A stretch of DNA of 64,000 nt from Actinomycetota bacterium (GCA_020161245.1 JAIUOK010000014.1:1-64000); one strand, 5' to 3'. Shown: positions 46,237-55,770, counted from the stretch's first letter. A program made the numbers and translations. Notes: generated from the sequence alone by a model not told the origin.

Positions 46237-46518
46237 ATGAGCGTCTCCGTGCGGATCCCCACGATCCTGCGCACCTACACCGAGGGCGCATCCGAGGTGA
46301 GCCTCGAGCCCGCCGAGGACACGCTCGCAGGTGTGCTCGACGCCCTGGAGGCGGCCGCGCCCGGCATCCGCGCCCGGGTGCTCGACGACGACGGCAAGCT
46401 GCGCCGCTTCGTCAACGTCTACGTCGACGACGAGGACGTACGCTTCACCGACGGACTTGCGACGCCTGCGCCCTCGGGCACCAAGGTCTCCATCATCCCG
46501 GCGGTCGCCGGCGGCTGA
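46237..46518 (+). CDS. MoaD/ThiS-family sulfur carrier protein
   Basis: The protein is 93 residues with a ubiquitin-like fold (VSVRIPTILRTYTEGASEV, then FVNVYVDDEDVRF) and ends in PAVAGG. The C-terminal Gly-Gly is the site that is adenylated and turned into a thiocarboxylate. GAGGA lies 8 bases before the ATG. Its place after a SAM-controlled ThrC-like gene suggests it carries sulfur for homocysteine formation, not molybdopterin or thiamin. The E1-like activating enzyme is not in this window. Confidence 0.9.
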   Translation: MSVSVRIPTILRTYTEGASEVSLEPAEDTLAGVLDALEAAAPGIRARVLDDDGKLRRFVNVYVDDEDVRFTDGLATPAPSGTKVSIIPAVAGG

Positions 46519-46529
46519 GGACGGTCCGA

Positions 46530-46769
46530 TCAGCCACGGTCCCGCAGCAGCGCCTTCACGGTCTCGGCGGTGGGCACGCGTCCGGACAGGACGACCTCGT
46601 CGTCGATGACAAGAGCAGGGGTCTTCATCACGCCCCAGGACGCGATCTCGCCGGGCTCGGTGACGTGGTCGAACGTCGCCTCCAGGCCGAGGGCGTCGAC
46701 GGCCTCGCGGGTGGCCTTCTCGAGGTTGTTGCAGTTGGCGCAGCCGGATCCGAGGATCTTGACGTCCAT
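46530..46769 (-). CDS. Small thioredoxin-like protein (redox-active disulfide type)
   Basis: The protein is 79 residues with the C-x-x-C site in GSGCANCNNLEKATREAVDA (residues ~9-13), and cis-Pro in MKTPALVIDDE. This TM0996-type thioredoxin fold is commonly encoded with a DUF318-type permease, as here (11 bases away). It may reduce or shuttle a metal(loid) bound by the permease. Confidence 0.88.
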   Translation of the reverse strand: MDVKILGSGCANCNNLEKATREAVDALGLEATFDHVTEPGEIASWGVMKTPALVIDDEVVLSGRVPTAETVKALLRDRG

Positions 46770-46780
46770 GGCGGTGTCCT

Positions 46781-47848
46781 TCAGGTGAGCAGTGCGTTGA
46801 AGAGGTAGCCGACGATGACGATGCCGGTGGCGACGACGCCGATGTAGGCCGCCAGCAGCTGGGGCTTGAGGACCCGGCGGAGCAGGATCATCTCGGGCAG
46901 CGAGAGGGCGACGACGCTCATCATGAAGGCGAGCAGCGTGCCCATCGGCAGGCCCTTCTCGTAGAGGGCCTGGACCATCGGCATGATGCCGGCGGCATTG
47001 CTGTAGAGCGGGATCCCGATGCTGACGGCGACGAGCACTCCGAGGCTGTTGCCCGGCCCGGCGTAGGTGGTGAAGAAGTCCGTGGGCACCCAGCCGTGGA
47101 TGACGGCACCGAGGCCGATCCCGACAAGCAGGTAGGGCCAGATCCTGCGCAGGATGCTGGCGACCTCCTCGGCCGACATGTGGACACGGTCGTCGAACGA
47201 CAGGCCCGCTGCGGGATCGATCGCCTTGCCACGCAGCGTTGTCTCGAAGACGAACGGCTCGACCCAGCGCTGCACGCCGAGGCGGCCGAGGATCCAGCCG
47301 GCGACGATCGCGATGGCAAGGCCGGTGACCACGTAGACGGCGGTGACCTTCCACCCGAACAGGGTGAGCAGCATGCCGATGGCGATCTCGTTGACCATGG
47401 GCGAGGCGATGAGGAACGAGAGCGTGACGCCGATGGGGACGCCGGCGGCGACGAACCCGATGAACGCGGGGACGGCGGAGCAGGAGCAGAACGGGGTGAC
47501 GACGCCGAGCCCGGCGGCGACGACGTTGCCGACGCCCTCCCGCTTCCCGCCGAGGATCGCGCGGGTGCGCTCGACGCTCATGTACGAACGCAGGAACGTG
47601 ACAGCGAAGATGATCAGGACCAGCAGCAGGGTGATCTTCACGGTGTCGTAGGCGAAGAAGTGGATCGTCTCCGTAGTGCGCGACGCCGGGTCCATGCCGA
47701 GCAGGCCGTAGAGGATCCAGTCCCACAGGTGCTCGTTGAGCTGGTACAGCCCTAACCAGACCAGGGCTGCGCCGGACAGGGCCAGCCAGCGGCCGCGGCG
47801 CGTCTCCGGCAGGTGCGGGAGGTGCTCGAGGACGGCCATCGCGCTCAC
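46781..47848 (-). CDS. Permease (DUF318/ArsP-like) of the arsenic/metal resistance cluster
   Basis: The protein is 355 residues with about 8-10 membrane helices. The helix motif TPFCSCSAVPAFIGF near 113, and SPMVNEIAIGML and GIPLYSNAAGIMP in the second half, are the family signature. The Cys pair likely takes part in metal(loid) transfer. Relatives export organoarsenicals (ArsP) or other metals. GTG at 47848 overlaps the ArsR stop (GTGA); ATG at 47839 is possible. Confidence 0.82.
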   Translation of the reverse strand: MSAMAVLEHLPHLPETRRGRWLALSGAALVWLGLYQLNEHLWDWILYGLLGMDPASRTTETIHFFAYDTVKITLLLVLIIFAVTFLRSYMSVERTRAILGGKREGVGNVVAAGLGVVTPFCSCSAVPAFIGFVAAGVPIGVTLSFLIASPMVNEIAIGMLLTLFGWKVTAVYVVTGLAIAIVAGWILGRLGVQRWVEPFVFETTLRGKAIDPAAGLSFDDRVHMSAEEVASILRRIWPYLLVGIGLGAVIHGWVPTDFFTTYAGPGNSLGVLVAVSIGIPLYSNAAGIMPMVQALYEKGLPMGTLLAFMMSVVALSLPEMILLRRVLKPQLLAAYIGVVATGIVIVGYLFNALLT

Positions 47849-48117
47849 CCGGCCGCGGTCGGGAGCGCGGCGGCGAGCCGGTCGTGGGCGTCGGGCGCGA
47901 GGGTGTAGTCGATCCACTTCCCGCGCCGCGTCGCGGCCACGAGGCCGGCCTCCCTCAGCGCCTTGAGGTGGTACGAGAGCAGGCTGGCCGACACGTCGAC
48001 GTCGTCCTGGATCGCGCAGACGCAGCGCGGCTCGTCTGACAGGCCGGCCAGGATGCGCCAGCGGACCGGCTCGGCGGCGACGGCGAGCAGCGGGGCGGCG
48101 TCCACGGGCGCTGTCAC
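47845..48117 (-). CDS. arsR: ArsR-family repressor (next to permease)
   Basis: The protein is 90 residues and a winged HTH: EPVRWRILAGLSDEPRCVCA, then SASLLSYHLKALREAGLVAATRRGKWIDYTL. The C-V-C pair near the alpha3 helix is the usual As(III) or metal site. GTG at 48117 sits 2 bases from a CAACCACGGTTG palindrome (48120-48131), a probable operator overlapping the promoter. GTG at 48126 is an alternative start. It is coupled to the permease. Confidence 0.82.
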   Translation of the reverse strand: MTAPVDAAPLLAVAAEPVRWRILAGLSDEPRCVCAIQDDVDVSASLLSYHLKALREAGLVAATRRGKWIDYTLAPDAHDRLAAALPTAAG

Positions 48118-48119
48118 TA

Positions 48120-48131
48120 CAACCACGGTTG
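48120..48131. promoter_or_regulatory. Perfect palindrome CAACCACGGTTG at the arsR-permease start
   Basis: A palindrome of 5-base arms around AC lies right upstream of the repressor start and is a likely ArsR operator. Confidence 0.45.
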
Positions 48132-48194
48132 AAGCGTCGACCTGTGGAGCACGCCGTGGCGCGCCGAGCAGCCCGGTGTGAGGCAGCAGACAGG

Positions 48195-48551
48195 TCAGGC
48201 GAAGACGGCGGCGATCTCGGCCAGGCGCTCCGGGACGACGGAGTACCAGACCCAGGTGCCGCGCTTCTCGCGTGTGAGCAGCCCGGCGTCGGCCAGCACC
48301 TTGAGGTGGTGCGACACGGTGGGCTGGGCGAGGCCGAGGGGCTCGGTCAGGTCGCACACACACGCCTCACCGGCCTCCGCGGCGCGCAGCTGGGCCAGCA
48401 GCTGCAGGCGAGCCGGATCGGCGACAGCCTTGAGCAGCGCGGCCAGCGACTCCGCAGTGGGGCGATCCATCGGCTCCGCCAGCCCCGTGGGGCAGCACTC
48501 GGGACCCGACAGCAGCGGCAGGCTGCGGCGGCGGGTGGCGGTGGCTGCCAT
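48195..48551 (-). CDS. arsR: ArsR-family repressor (divergent from arsI-arsC)
   Basis: The protein is 118 residues with a short N-terminal extension holding a Cys pair (LLSGPECCPTGLAEP). Then comes the winged HTH (VADPARLQLLAQLRAAEAGEACVCDLTEPLGLAQPTVSHHLKVLA, read in parts). The ACVCDL site is the standard As(III) Cys pair. GAAGGAG lies 5 bases before the ATG. It is divergent from the ArsI-ArsC-aquaporin genes with palindromes between them. Confidence 0.9.
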   Translation of the reverse strand: MAATATRRRSLPLLSGPECCPTGLAEPMDRPTAESLAALLKAVADPARLQLLAQLRAAEAGEACVCDLTEPLGLAQPTVSHHLKVLADAGLLTREKRGTWVWYSVVPERLAEIAAVFA

Positions 48552-48582
48552 GTGTGCTCCTTCACCGGATGTTCACCTAGAA

Positions 48583-48602
48583 ACATCGACAACGGTCGAT
48601 GT
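48583..48602. promoter_or_regulatory. ArsR operator between arsR and arsI/cadI
   Basis: ACATCGA (48583-48589) and TCGATGT (48596-48602) form a 7-6-7 inverted repeat. A second run with ATCGACA and TCGTCGAT half sites follows at 48617-48647. Both fit ArsR-family sites and would control both divergent units. Confidence 0.65.
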
Positions 48603-48666
48603 GTTCCCTAGGCTCCATCGACAACGACGAATGTAGACCATCGTCGATCCAGATAGGAGCGGTCCC

Positions 48667-49179
48667 GTGGCGCGTGTGCAGCTGGCTCTCAACGTGTCCG
48701 ACCTCGAGGCATCGGTCGCGTTCTACTCCACGATGTTCGGCGTCGAGCCGCACAAGCGCCGTCCTGGCTACGCCAACTTCGCGATCGTCGAGCCGCCGCT
48801 CAAGCTCGTCCTGATCGAGGTCCCTGCCGAGGCCCGCGGCACCGGGGTGGGTGGAGCGCTGAACCACCTGGGCGTCGAGGTCGAGTCGGTGGCCGACGTC
48901 GAGGCGGGGGCCGCCCGGCTCAAGGATGCCGGGCTGGCGACCTTCGACGAGAAGGACACGACCTGCTGCTACGCACTCCAGGACAAGGTCTGGGTCCACG
49001 ACCCGGCCGGCGCTCCGTGGGAGATCTACACCGTCAAGGACGACGACCCCGCCAACCCGCAGCCTGCGACCGCATCACTGCCGCTCCTGGAGGCTCTCGG
49101 CGGTGACGGTGCCTGTTGCACACCGGCGTCCCGGTTCGCCCACGAGACCGGGCCGGCCGCCTCGGCCGCCTGCTGCTGA
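48667..49179 (+). CDS. ArsI/CadI family metal(loid)-resistance dioxygenase (second copy)
   Basis: The protein is 170 residues with the same marks as the copy at 7.8 kb: RRPGYANFAIVEPPLKLVL, NHLGVEVE, TTCCYALQDKVWV, and Cys pairs near the end (GACC, SAACC). It is the first gene of the arsI-arsC-aquaporin unit. TAGGAG lies 8 bases before the GTG. Methylarsenite demethylation or Cd-induced metal binding are the two known activities. Confidence 0.9.
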   Translation: MARVQLALNVSDLEASVAFYSTMFGVEPHKRRPGYANFAIVEPPLKLVLIEVPAEARGTGVGGALNHLGVEVESVADVEAGAARLKDAGLATFDEKDTTCCYALQDKVWVHDPAGAPWEIYTVKDDDPANPQPATASLPLLEALGGDGACCTPASRFAHETGPAASAACC

Positions 49180-49186
49180 GCCCGAC

Positions 49187-49249
49187 GTGCCTGACGAGAT
49201 CCGTGTCCGCATCGACGCCTACGCCGAGCTGCTGCCCACTCCCGCCTGA
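49187..49249 (+). pseudogene. Possible remnant: C-terminal end of an ArsC-like protein
   Basis: A short frame begins with GTG and reads VPDEIRVRIDAYAELLPTPA before a stop. It resembles the tail of the real ArsC that follows (RDEIRTRIEGLIAEI). It is too short to be a protein on its own. It probably marks a lost or deleted second arsC. Confidence 0.35.
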
Positions 49250-49287
49250 CCATCCCCGCCTCGCCTACCGATCCGGAAGCGACCCTC

Positions 49288-49704
49288 ATGAGCGACAAGC
49301 CCTCCGTCCTGTTCGTCTGCGTCCACAACGCCGGTCGTTCGCAGATGGCGGCTGCCTACCTGACGCACCTGGCCGGCGACCGCGTCGAGGTGCGGTCGGC
49401 CGGATCCGCACCGGCCGACACCGTGAACCCGGCCGTCGTCGAGGCTTTGGCGGAGGAGGGAATCGACATCTCCGCCGAGGTGCCCAAGGTGCTCACCACC
49501 GAGGCCGTGCAGGCGAGCGACTACGTCATCACGATGGGGTGCGGCGACGCGTGCCCCTTCTTCCCCGGCAAGACCTACCTGGACTGGGTGCTCGCGGATC
49601 CCGCGGGCCAGGGGGTCGAGGCCGTGCGGCCGATCCGTGACGAGATCCGCACCAGGATCGAGGGACTCATCGCCGAGATCGACTCCCGGGCCGCCGCGTC
49701 GTGA
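49288..49704 (+). CDS. arsC: Arsenate reductase ArsC (low-molecular-weight phosphatase type)
   Basis: The protein is 138 residues. The nucleophile loop is VCVHNAGRSQMA (Cys near residue 11, C-x5-R-S). ITMGCGDACPFFPGKTYLDWVL carries two more Cys and the general acid Asp. The form is that of thioredoxin- or mycothiol-linked actinobacterial reductases; the presence of mshA makes mycothiol plausible. It turns As(V) to As(III). The stop overlaps the aquaporin GTG. Confidence 0.92.
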   Translation: MSDKPSVLFVCVHNAGRSQMAAAYLTHLAGDRVEVRSAGSAPADTVNPAVVEALAEEGIDISAEVPKVLTTEAVQASDYVITMGCGDACPFFPGKTYLDWVLADPAGQGVEAVRPIRDEIRTRIEGLIAEIDSRAAAS

Positions 49705-50459
49705 GCGGGGACGCCCAGTCGGAGGCCGGGCCGAACGCGGGGCCCGCGCACGTCGCGCCGCTGCCCAGCCGACTGTTCGCCGAGTTCCTGGGCGCGCTGG
49801 TGCTCGTCGCCGCCGTCGTCGGCTCCGGCATCATGGCCCAGACGCTCTCGCCCGACGACACAGGCCTGCAGCTTCTGGAGAATGCCATCGCCACCGGCGG
49901 CGTGCTCGTCGTGCTCATCGCGGTGCTCGGCCCGGTGTCGGGTGCGCACTTCAACCCCGTGGTCACCCTCGTGGACGCGTGGTTCGGCGGTATCCGGGCG
50001 CGGGAGGCCGCGCCCTACATCGCGGCGCAGGTGCTCGGTGCCTGCCTCGGTGCCGTGCTGGCCAATCTGATGTTCGGGCTGGCCGCTGTGAGCATCTCCA
50101 CGCACGAGCGCACCGGCGCCAACCTCTGGCTCTCCGAGGGTGTCGCCACGTTCGGGCTGCTGCTCCTCATCCTCGGGCTCGTGCGCGGTGGCCGCTCGGA
50201 GTTTATCGCTCCCTCGGTCGCCGCCTACATCGTCGGTGCCTACTGGTTCACCGCCTCGACGTCGTTCGCCAACCCGGCCGTGACGATCGGGCGCACACTG
50301 TCGGACACCTTCGCCGGTATCGCGCCGTCCAGCGTGCCGGGCTTCGTCGCGGCGCAGCTCGTCGGAGCCGCGGTGGCGGTCCTGGCGATCCTGCTGCTCT
50401 GGCCGCAACGGTCCGCGCGCCAGGCCGTGGCTATCGACGTCGTCGCCGAGACCCGCTGA
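49701..50459 (+). CDS. Aquaglyceroporin-type channel (AqpS/MIP family)
   Basis: The protein is 252 residues with six helices and two half-helices. The pore motifs are HFNPVVTLVDAW (near 92) and FANPAVTIGRTL (near 197). Coupled to ArsC (GTGA overlap), it likely lets As(III) made by ArsC out down its gradient, as known for rhizobial AqpS. No ArsB or Acr3 efflux pump is seen in the cluster, which supports this role. Confidence 0.9.
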   Translation: MSGDAQSEAGPNAGPAHVAPLPSRLFAEFLGALVLVAAVVGSGIMAQTLSPDDTGLQLLENAIATGGVLVVLIAVLGPVSGAHFNPVVTLVDAWFGGIRAREAAPYIAAQVLGACLGAVLANLMFGLAAVSISTHERTGANLWLSEGVATFGLLLLILGLVRGGRSEFIAPSVAAYIVGAYWFTASTSFANPAVTIGRTLSDTFAGIAPSSVPGFVAAQLVGAAVAVLAILLLWPQRSARQAVAIDVVAETR

Positions 50460-50693
50460 GCGCCTCGTAGCCGGCGGCGGACGACCATTCCGCGGTGGCC
50501 GGTGTGAGAGCGCGACCCGACCGGCGGCAGGTGACAGGAGTCCCCGGAGCCGAGGACGGGTCGGTGAACGGATCGGGTACAGGCGGTGACGGGGTGCTCT
50601 GGGTGGCGGGCGTCACCTGGTCGCGCGTCTGCTGTCACACGCGGCGCACGGCCGGGCAACCTCGCGTTCACGTGGTCCGCGCATCGTGGAGGC

Positions 50694-51119
50694 ATGAGCA
50701 CCGACCGCACCGCCCGGCACCGCCGTATCGCACTCGTCGCCCACGACAACCGCAAGCAGGATCTGCTCGAGTGGGCGTCGTTCAACGTCGAGACCCTGAT
50801 GCGCCACCGGCTAGTGGCGACGGGGACCACCGGCAGCCTGCTCCACGACGAGCTCGAGCTCGCGGTCGAGCGGGTGGACAGCGGCCCGCTCGGCGGCGAC
50901 CTGCAGATCGGGGCGCAGATCGTCGAGGGCGACGTCGACATGCTGGTCTTCTTCTGGGACCCGCTCGAGCCCCAGCCCCACGACCCCGACGTCAAGGCGC
51001 TGCTGCGGGTGGCCGTGCTGTCGGACGTCCCCACCGCCTGCAACCGCGCGACCGCCGACTTCCTCATCAGCTCGCCGCTGTTCGCCAGCACCCTGCGCCC
51101 CACCGCCGGCGCCGCCTGA
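50694..51119 (+). CDS. mgsA: Methylglyoxal synthase
   Basis: The protein is 141 residues. It converts dihydroxyacetone phosphate to methylglyoxal and phosphate. [17 protein letters not shown], the TGTTG phosphate loop, the catalytic Asp in [14 protein letters not shown] (near 66), and [14 protein letters not shown] are all there. The 234-base gap upstream (50,460-50,693) shows no gene; a GGAGG lies 1-2 bases before the ATG, which is close. Confidence 0.95.
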   Translation: MSTDRTARHRRIALVAHDNRKQDLLEWASFNVETLMRHRLVATGTTGSLLHDELELAVERVDSGPLGGDLQIGAQIVEGDVDMLVFFWDPLEPQPHDPDVKALLRVAVLSDVPTACNRATADFLISSPLFASTLRPTAGAA

Positions 51120-51145
51120 CCCCCCGACGGGCCCACCGACGCAGA

Positions 51146-51174
51146 ACGGCCCGGACGCGATGCGTCCGGGCCGT
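51146..51174 (+). terminator. Terminator after mgsA
   Basis: There are 13-base perfect arms (acggcccggacgc / gcgtccgggccgt) with a GAT loop, 27 bases after the stop. Confidence 0.85.
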
Positions 51175-51279
51175 GTGCTCGATCCGGGGCCCCTCGTACG
51201 GGAGGGCTGGGTACCCGTGGCCGTGCAGGGCGGGTGCGGGCCGGCGTGGTGTGTGGCGACCGTGCCGGTCCGCCGCGGC

Positions 51280-51627
51280 CTACTCCGGGATCGGGTCGTA
51301 CTCCGGGTCGACGTAGTGGAGAGCCGCCTCCTCGGCGGACAGATCGCCGTCCTCGCCCGAGTCGAGGGCGGTGACGTCGTCGTGCTCGCTGGAGAGCGCC
51401 TCGAAGTCCTCGGTGAGCCGGCCGACGACACCCTCGCGCATGCCCTCGCGGTGGGGGGCGTAGGCGCTGGCCGGGTCGTCGGAGCCGTACTCCTCGGCGA
51501 GGTCGGCCTCGAGCGCGTCGGCGACCTCGTCGCCGGCCTGCCCGCGTCCGGCGTACGCCGGGCCGTCCCAGGTGCCCTCCCCGGTCGCGTGGCCGAGGCC
51601 CGTGTACTCGCGCTCGTAGCTGCTCAT
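51280..51627 (-). CDS. Acidic hypothetical protein (115 aa)
   Basis: The frame of 115 codons (MSSYEREYTGLGHATGEGTW ... HYVDPEYDPIPE) is strongly acidic and probably disordered. The ATG follows CAGAAT by 6 bases, a leaderless start. It ends convergent to mgsA. I recall similar short acidic proteins in actinobacteria, but no function can be given. Confidence 0.6.
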   Translation of the reverse strand: MSSYEREYTGLGHATGEGTWDGPAYAGRGQAGDEVADALEADLAEEYGSDDPASAYAPHREGMREGVVGRLTEDFEALSSEHDDVTALDSGEDGDLSAEEAALHYVDPEYDPIPE

Positions 51628-51741
51628 GGCCTCATTCTGGACCTCGCGCACCGCCGTCGCGCGGCACTACGGGGATCCATCGGAGTGATCTGCGCGGGCG
51701 GGCGAGGAGGGGTCCCGGCCGAGGCCCGAGGGCCCCAGCGG

Positions 51742-51768
51742 CTTGCACTCTCGGCCCGAGAGTGCCAA
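51742..51768. promoter_or_regulatory. CIRCE operator 1 (HrcA) upstream of groEL
   Basis: CTTGCACTC-N9-GAGTGCCAA matches the CIRCE consensus TTAGCACTC-N9-GAGTGCTAA with a few differences. It should bind HrcA. Confidence 0.85.
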
Positions 51769-51776
51769 CAATGGCG

Positions 51777-51803
51777 TTAGCACTCTGCCCGTCCGAGTGA
51801 CAG
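51777..51803. promoter_or_regulatory. CIRCE operator 2 (HrcA) upstream of groEL
   Basis: TTAGCACTC-N9-GAGTGACAG has a perfect left arm and a weaker right arm. It starts 8 bases after the first, giving two HrcA sites before groEL. The rest of the 326-base gap holds the promoter and no gene. Confidence 0.85.
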
Positions 51804-51857
51804 CCGCGCGCTGTCCGCCCGGTGGGCGGGGTGGGCACGCGAGACCTCCGCTGGTGA

Positions 51858-53573
<1,716 letters not shown>

Positions 53574-53606
53574 TCCCTCGCGGATCGAGTCCGAGCACCA
53601 CGCACG

Positions 53607-53644
53607 ACGAAGGCCCCGGGACCTCGCGGTCCCGGGGCCTTCGT
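53607..53644 (+). terminator. Terminator after groEL
   Basis: There are 17-base perfect arms (acgaaggccccgggacc / ggtcccggggccttcgt) with a TCGC loop. Confidence 0.9.
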
Positions 53645-53849
53645 GCGCCCGGGGGCTGCGTCCCGGGCAGGCGCCGGCCGAGGGGACGGCCGACCTCACG
53701 AGCCTCGGCGCCACGACGGTGGCGGTGAAGCGTCCCGGACGGCTCTCCGACGGATCTTGGACGTCTCTGGGACGAGGCTGCATCGACCGGGTGAACCGGG
53801 CGGGGATACCGGTCGAGGCGCGGCTGCGCCGCGGCCCTAGGCTCCTGCC

Positions 53850-54758
53850 GTGCCCCAGACCGATGTCGCCCCGCACGTGCCCGCGCCCGCTGCCGGCCGC
53901 GACGCCGTGCGGATCACCTACCAGGGCGAGCCCGGGTCCAACTCCGACGCCGCGTGCAACGCCGTGTACCCCGACCTCGAGGCCGTGCCGAGCGAGACCT
54001 TCGAGGATGCGTTCGTCGCCACGGCGGGCGGCGACGCCGACCTCGCGATGATCCCGATCGAGAACTCCATCGCCGGCCGCGTCGCCGACATCCACCACCT
54101 GCTGCCGGGCTCGGGGCTGCACATCGTCGGCGAGTTCTTCATGCCGATCCACTTCCAGCTCATGGCGCTGCCCGGCACGCGCCTCGAGGACATCCGAACC
54201 GTGCGCAGCCACGTGCACGCCCTCGGCCAGTGCCGGCAGATCATCCGCGAGCACGGCTGGCGCAAGGTCGTCGCCGACGACACCGCCGGCGCCGCCCGCG
54301 AGGTGGCCGACCTCGGCGACCCCGCCGTCGCCGCGCTCGCCCCGCGCCGCGCCGCGGGCCTCTACGGGCTGGAGATCCTCGGCGAGGACGTCGAGGACGA
54401 GCACAACAACACCACGCGGTTCGTGGTGCTCGCCCGCGAGCCGCACGAGCCGCCTCCCGGTAACGGCCCGGTGATCACGTCCTTCGTCTTCCGGGTCCGC
54501 AACGTGCCCGCGGCGCTCTACAAGGCGCTCGGCGGCTTCGCCACCAACGGCGTCAACATGACCAAGCTCGAGAGCTACCAGCTCGGCGGCACGTTCCTCG
54601 CGACGGAGTTCTACGCCGACGTCGAGGGCCACCCGGCCGACACGCCGCTGCGTCTCGCGCTCGAGGAGCTGACGTTCTTCTCCAGCTCGGTGCGCGTGCT
54701 CGGCACCTACCCCGCCAGCCCCTTCCGCCTCGGTGCCGCGGCCGACGCCGCCGGCTGA
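53850..54758 (+). CDS. pheA: Prephenate dehydratase
   Basis: The protein is 302 residues. The dehydratase domain (~20-200) has ITYQGEPGSNSDAACNA, IPIENSIAGRVADIHHLL, RSHVHALGQCRQII and EDEHNNTTRFVVLARE. The Thr-Arg-Phe catalytic motif is present. The ACT domain follows (PAALYKALGGFATNGVNMTKLESY) and should bind phenylalanine for feedback control. The GTG start follows TAGGCT by 6 bases (leaderless). The 205 bases before it hold no other gene. Confidence 0.95.
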   Translation: MPQTDVAPHVPAPAAGRDAVRITYQGEPGSNSDAACNAVYPDLEAVPSETFEDAFVATAGGDADLAMIPIENSIAGRVADIHHLLPGSGLHIVGEFFMPIHFQLMALPGTRLEDIRTVRSHVHALGQCRQIIREHGWRKVVADDTAGAAREVADLGDPAVAALAPRRAAGLYGLEILGEDVEDEHNNTTRFVVLAREPHEPPPGNGPVITSFVFRVRNVPAALYKALGGFATNGVNMTKLESYQLGGTFLATEFYADVEGHPADTPLRLALEELTFFSSSVRVLGTYPASPFRLGAAADAAG

Positions 54759-54770
54759 CCCTCGACGCCC

Positions 54771-54803
54771 GACGGCCCGCGACCGATCAGGTCGCGGGCC
54801 GTC
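54771..54803 (+). terminator. Terminator after pheA
   Basis: There are 14-base perfect arms (gacggcccgcgacc / ggtcgcgggccgtc) with a 5-base loop. It also ends the convergent small gene. Confidence 0.85.
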
Positions 54804-54827
54804 GTAGTTCGTCGGGGGCTGCGTGCG

Positions 54828-54971
54828 TCAGGCGAAGCGCTCCGTGTCGTACACCTCGGCCGACGCCGGGCCGGCAGGGTCGACGAGGTCCCAGAGCAGG
54901 GTCAGGGACCAGCCGTGGCGCAGCAGCTCCATCACCATCAGGCCGGGCTCGGCCACCGGTGCGGTCCTCAT
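54828..54971 (-). CDS. Small hypothetical protein (47 aa) with strong ribosome site
   Basis: The ATG at 54971 has AAGGAGGT 7 bases upstream, an ideal ribosome site. The 47 residues read MRTAPVAEPGLMVMELLRHG then WSLTLLWDLVDPAGPA and SAEVYDTERFA. It has one hydrophobic patch but no clear membrane helix. The 244-base gap to the next gene holds its promoter. No family known to me. Confidence 0.6.
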   Translation of the reverse strand: MRTAPVAEPGLMVMELLRHGWSLTLLWDLVDPAGPASAEVYDTERFA

Positions 54972-55215
54972 GGCCGCCACCTCCTTCACGTGCTGATGAT
55001 CGACACAGTGCGTGCGGATGCTGGTGAGCCGTTCGGGTGGACTGATCATCACCCGTCGAGAGCATCACGTGAGGCAGGCCGTCGTCCGACATCCGAACCA
55101 GCGACGGGTGCGGCGCGGGATCTGCGATCCGTTGGCGCCGTTCCGATCCCGGCCGCCGCCCTTCGCGGCGCGAAACCGCGTCGACCGTGCGGCAACAGGC
55201 TGGGACGCTGTCGGC

Positions 55216-55770
55216 ATGGAGCTCGTGACGCCCGCCAGGCCCTACCTCGACGGCTACCTCGACGCGCTGCGTCGCGCATGGTCGCCGACCACGACCAACC
55301 CCGACTTCTGGCGCGACGAGCTCGTGCGGGTCGAGTCCGACCCCGACGAGGCACTGCGCCTCTTCGCGCAGGTCGACCCTGAGGGGCGCACCATCACGCT
55401 GCCCGACGGCACCGAGGTTCCCCGCATCCCGGGCATGACGAGGTGGATGTGGGACGGCGAGTTCGCCGGAGCCATCAACATGCGCTGGGTCGAGGGCACG
55501 CCCGAGCTGCCGCCGCACGTCCTCGGCCACATCGGCTACTCCGTCGTCCCCTGGAAGCAGCGCCGCGGCTACGCGACGCAGGCCCTGCGCGACATGCTCG
55601 TGCTCGCGCGCGGCGTCGGCCTGCCCTACGTCGAGATCACGACGCAGCCCGACAACATCGCGTCGCAGAAGGTCATCGAGGCCAACGGCGGCATCTCGCT
55701 CGGCGAGTTCCCGGAGCCGCTCCAGTACGGCGGCCACACCGGCATCAAGTACCGCGTCGACCTCGCCTGA
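55216..55770 (+). CDS. GNAT acetyltransferase (predicted)
   Basis: The protein is 184 residues. Its acetyl-CoA loop reads VVPWKQRRGYATQALRDMLV near 120 and TTQPDNIASQKVIEANGGI near 148. It is close to the COG3981-type acetyltransferases (IPGMTRWMWDGEFAGAINMR, then LGHIGYSV). Substrate unknown. A GACGCT element lies 6 bases before the ATG and no ribosome site is seen. Confidence 0.82.
   Translation: MELVTPARPYLDGYLDALRRAWSPTTTNPDFWRDELVRVESDPDEALRLFAQVDPEGRTITLPDGTEVPRIPGMTRWMWDGEFAGAINMRWVEGTPELPPHVLGHIGYSVVPWKQRRGYATQALRDMLVLARGVGLPYVEITTQPDNIASQKVIEANGGISLGEFPEPLQYGGHTGIKYRVDLA

Noticed and set aside
50460-50693. Possible small gene in the gap before mgsA
   Set aside because: Frames here lack a start with ribosome site or -10 spacing, and their codon use is poor. 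I see only a 5' leader.
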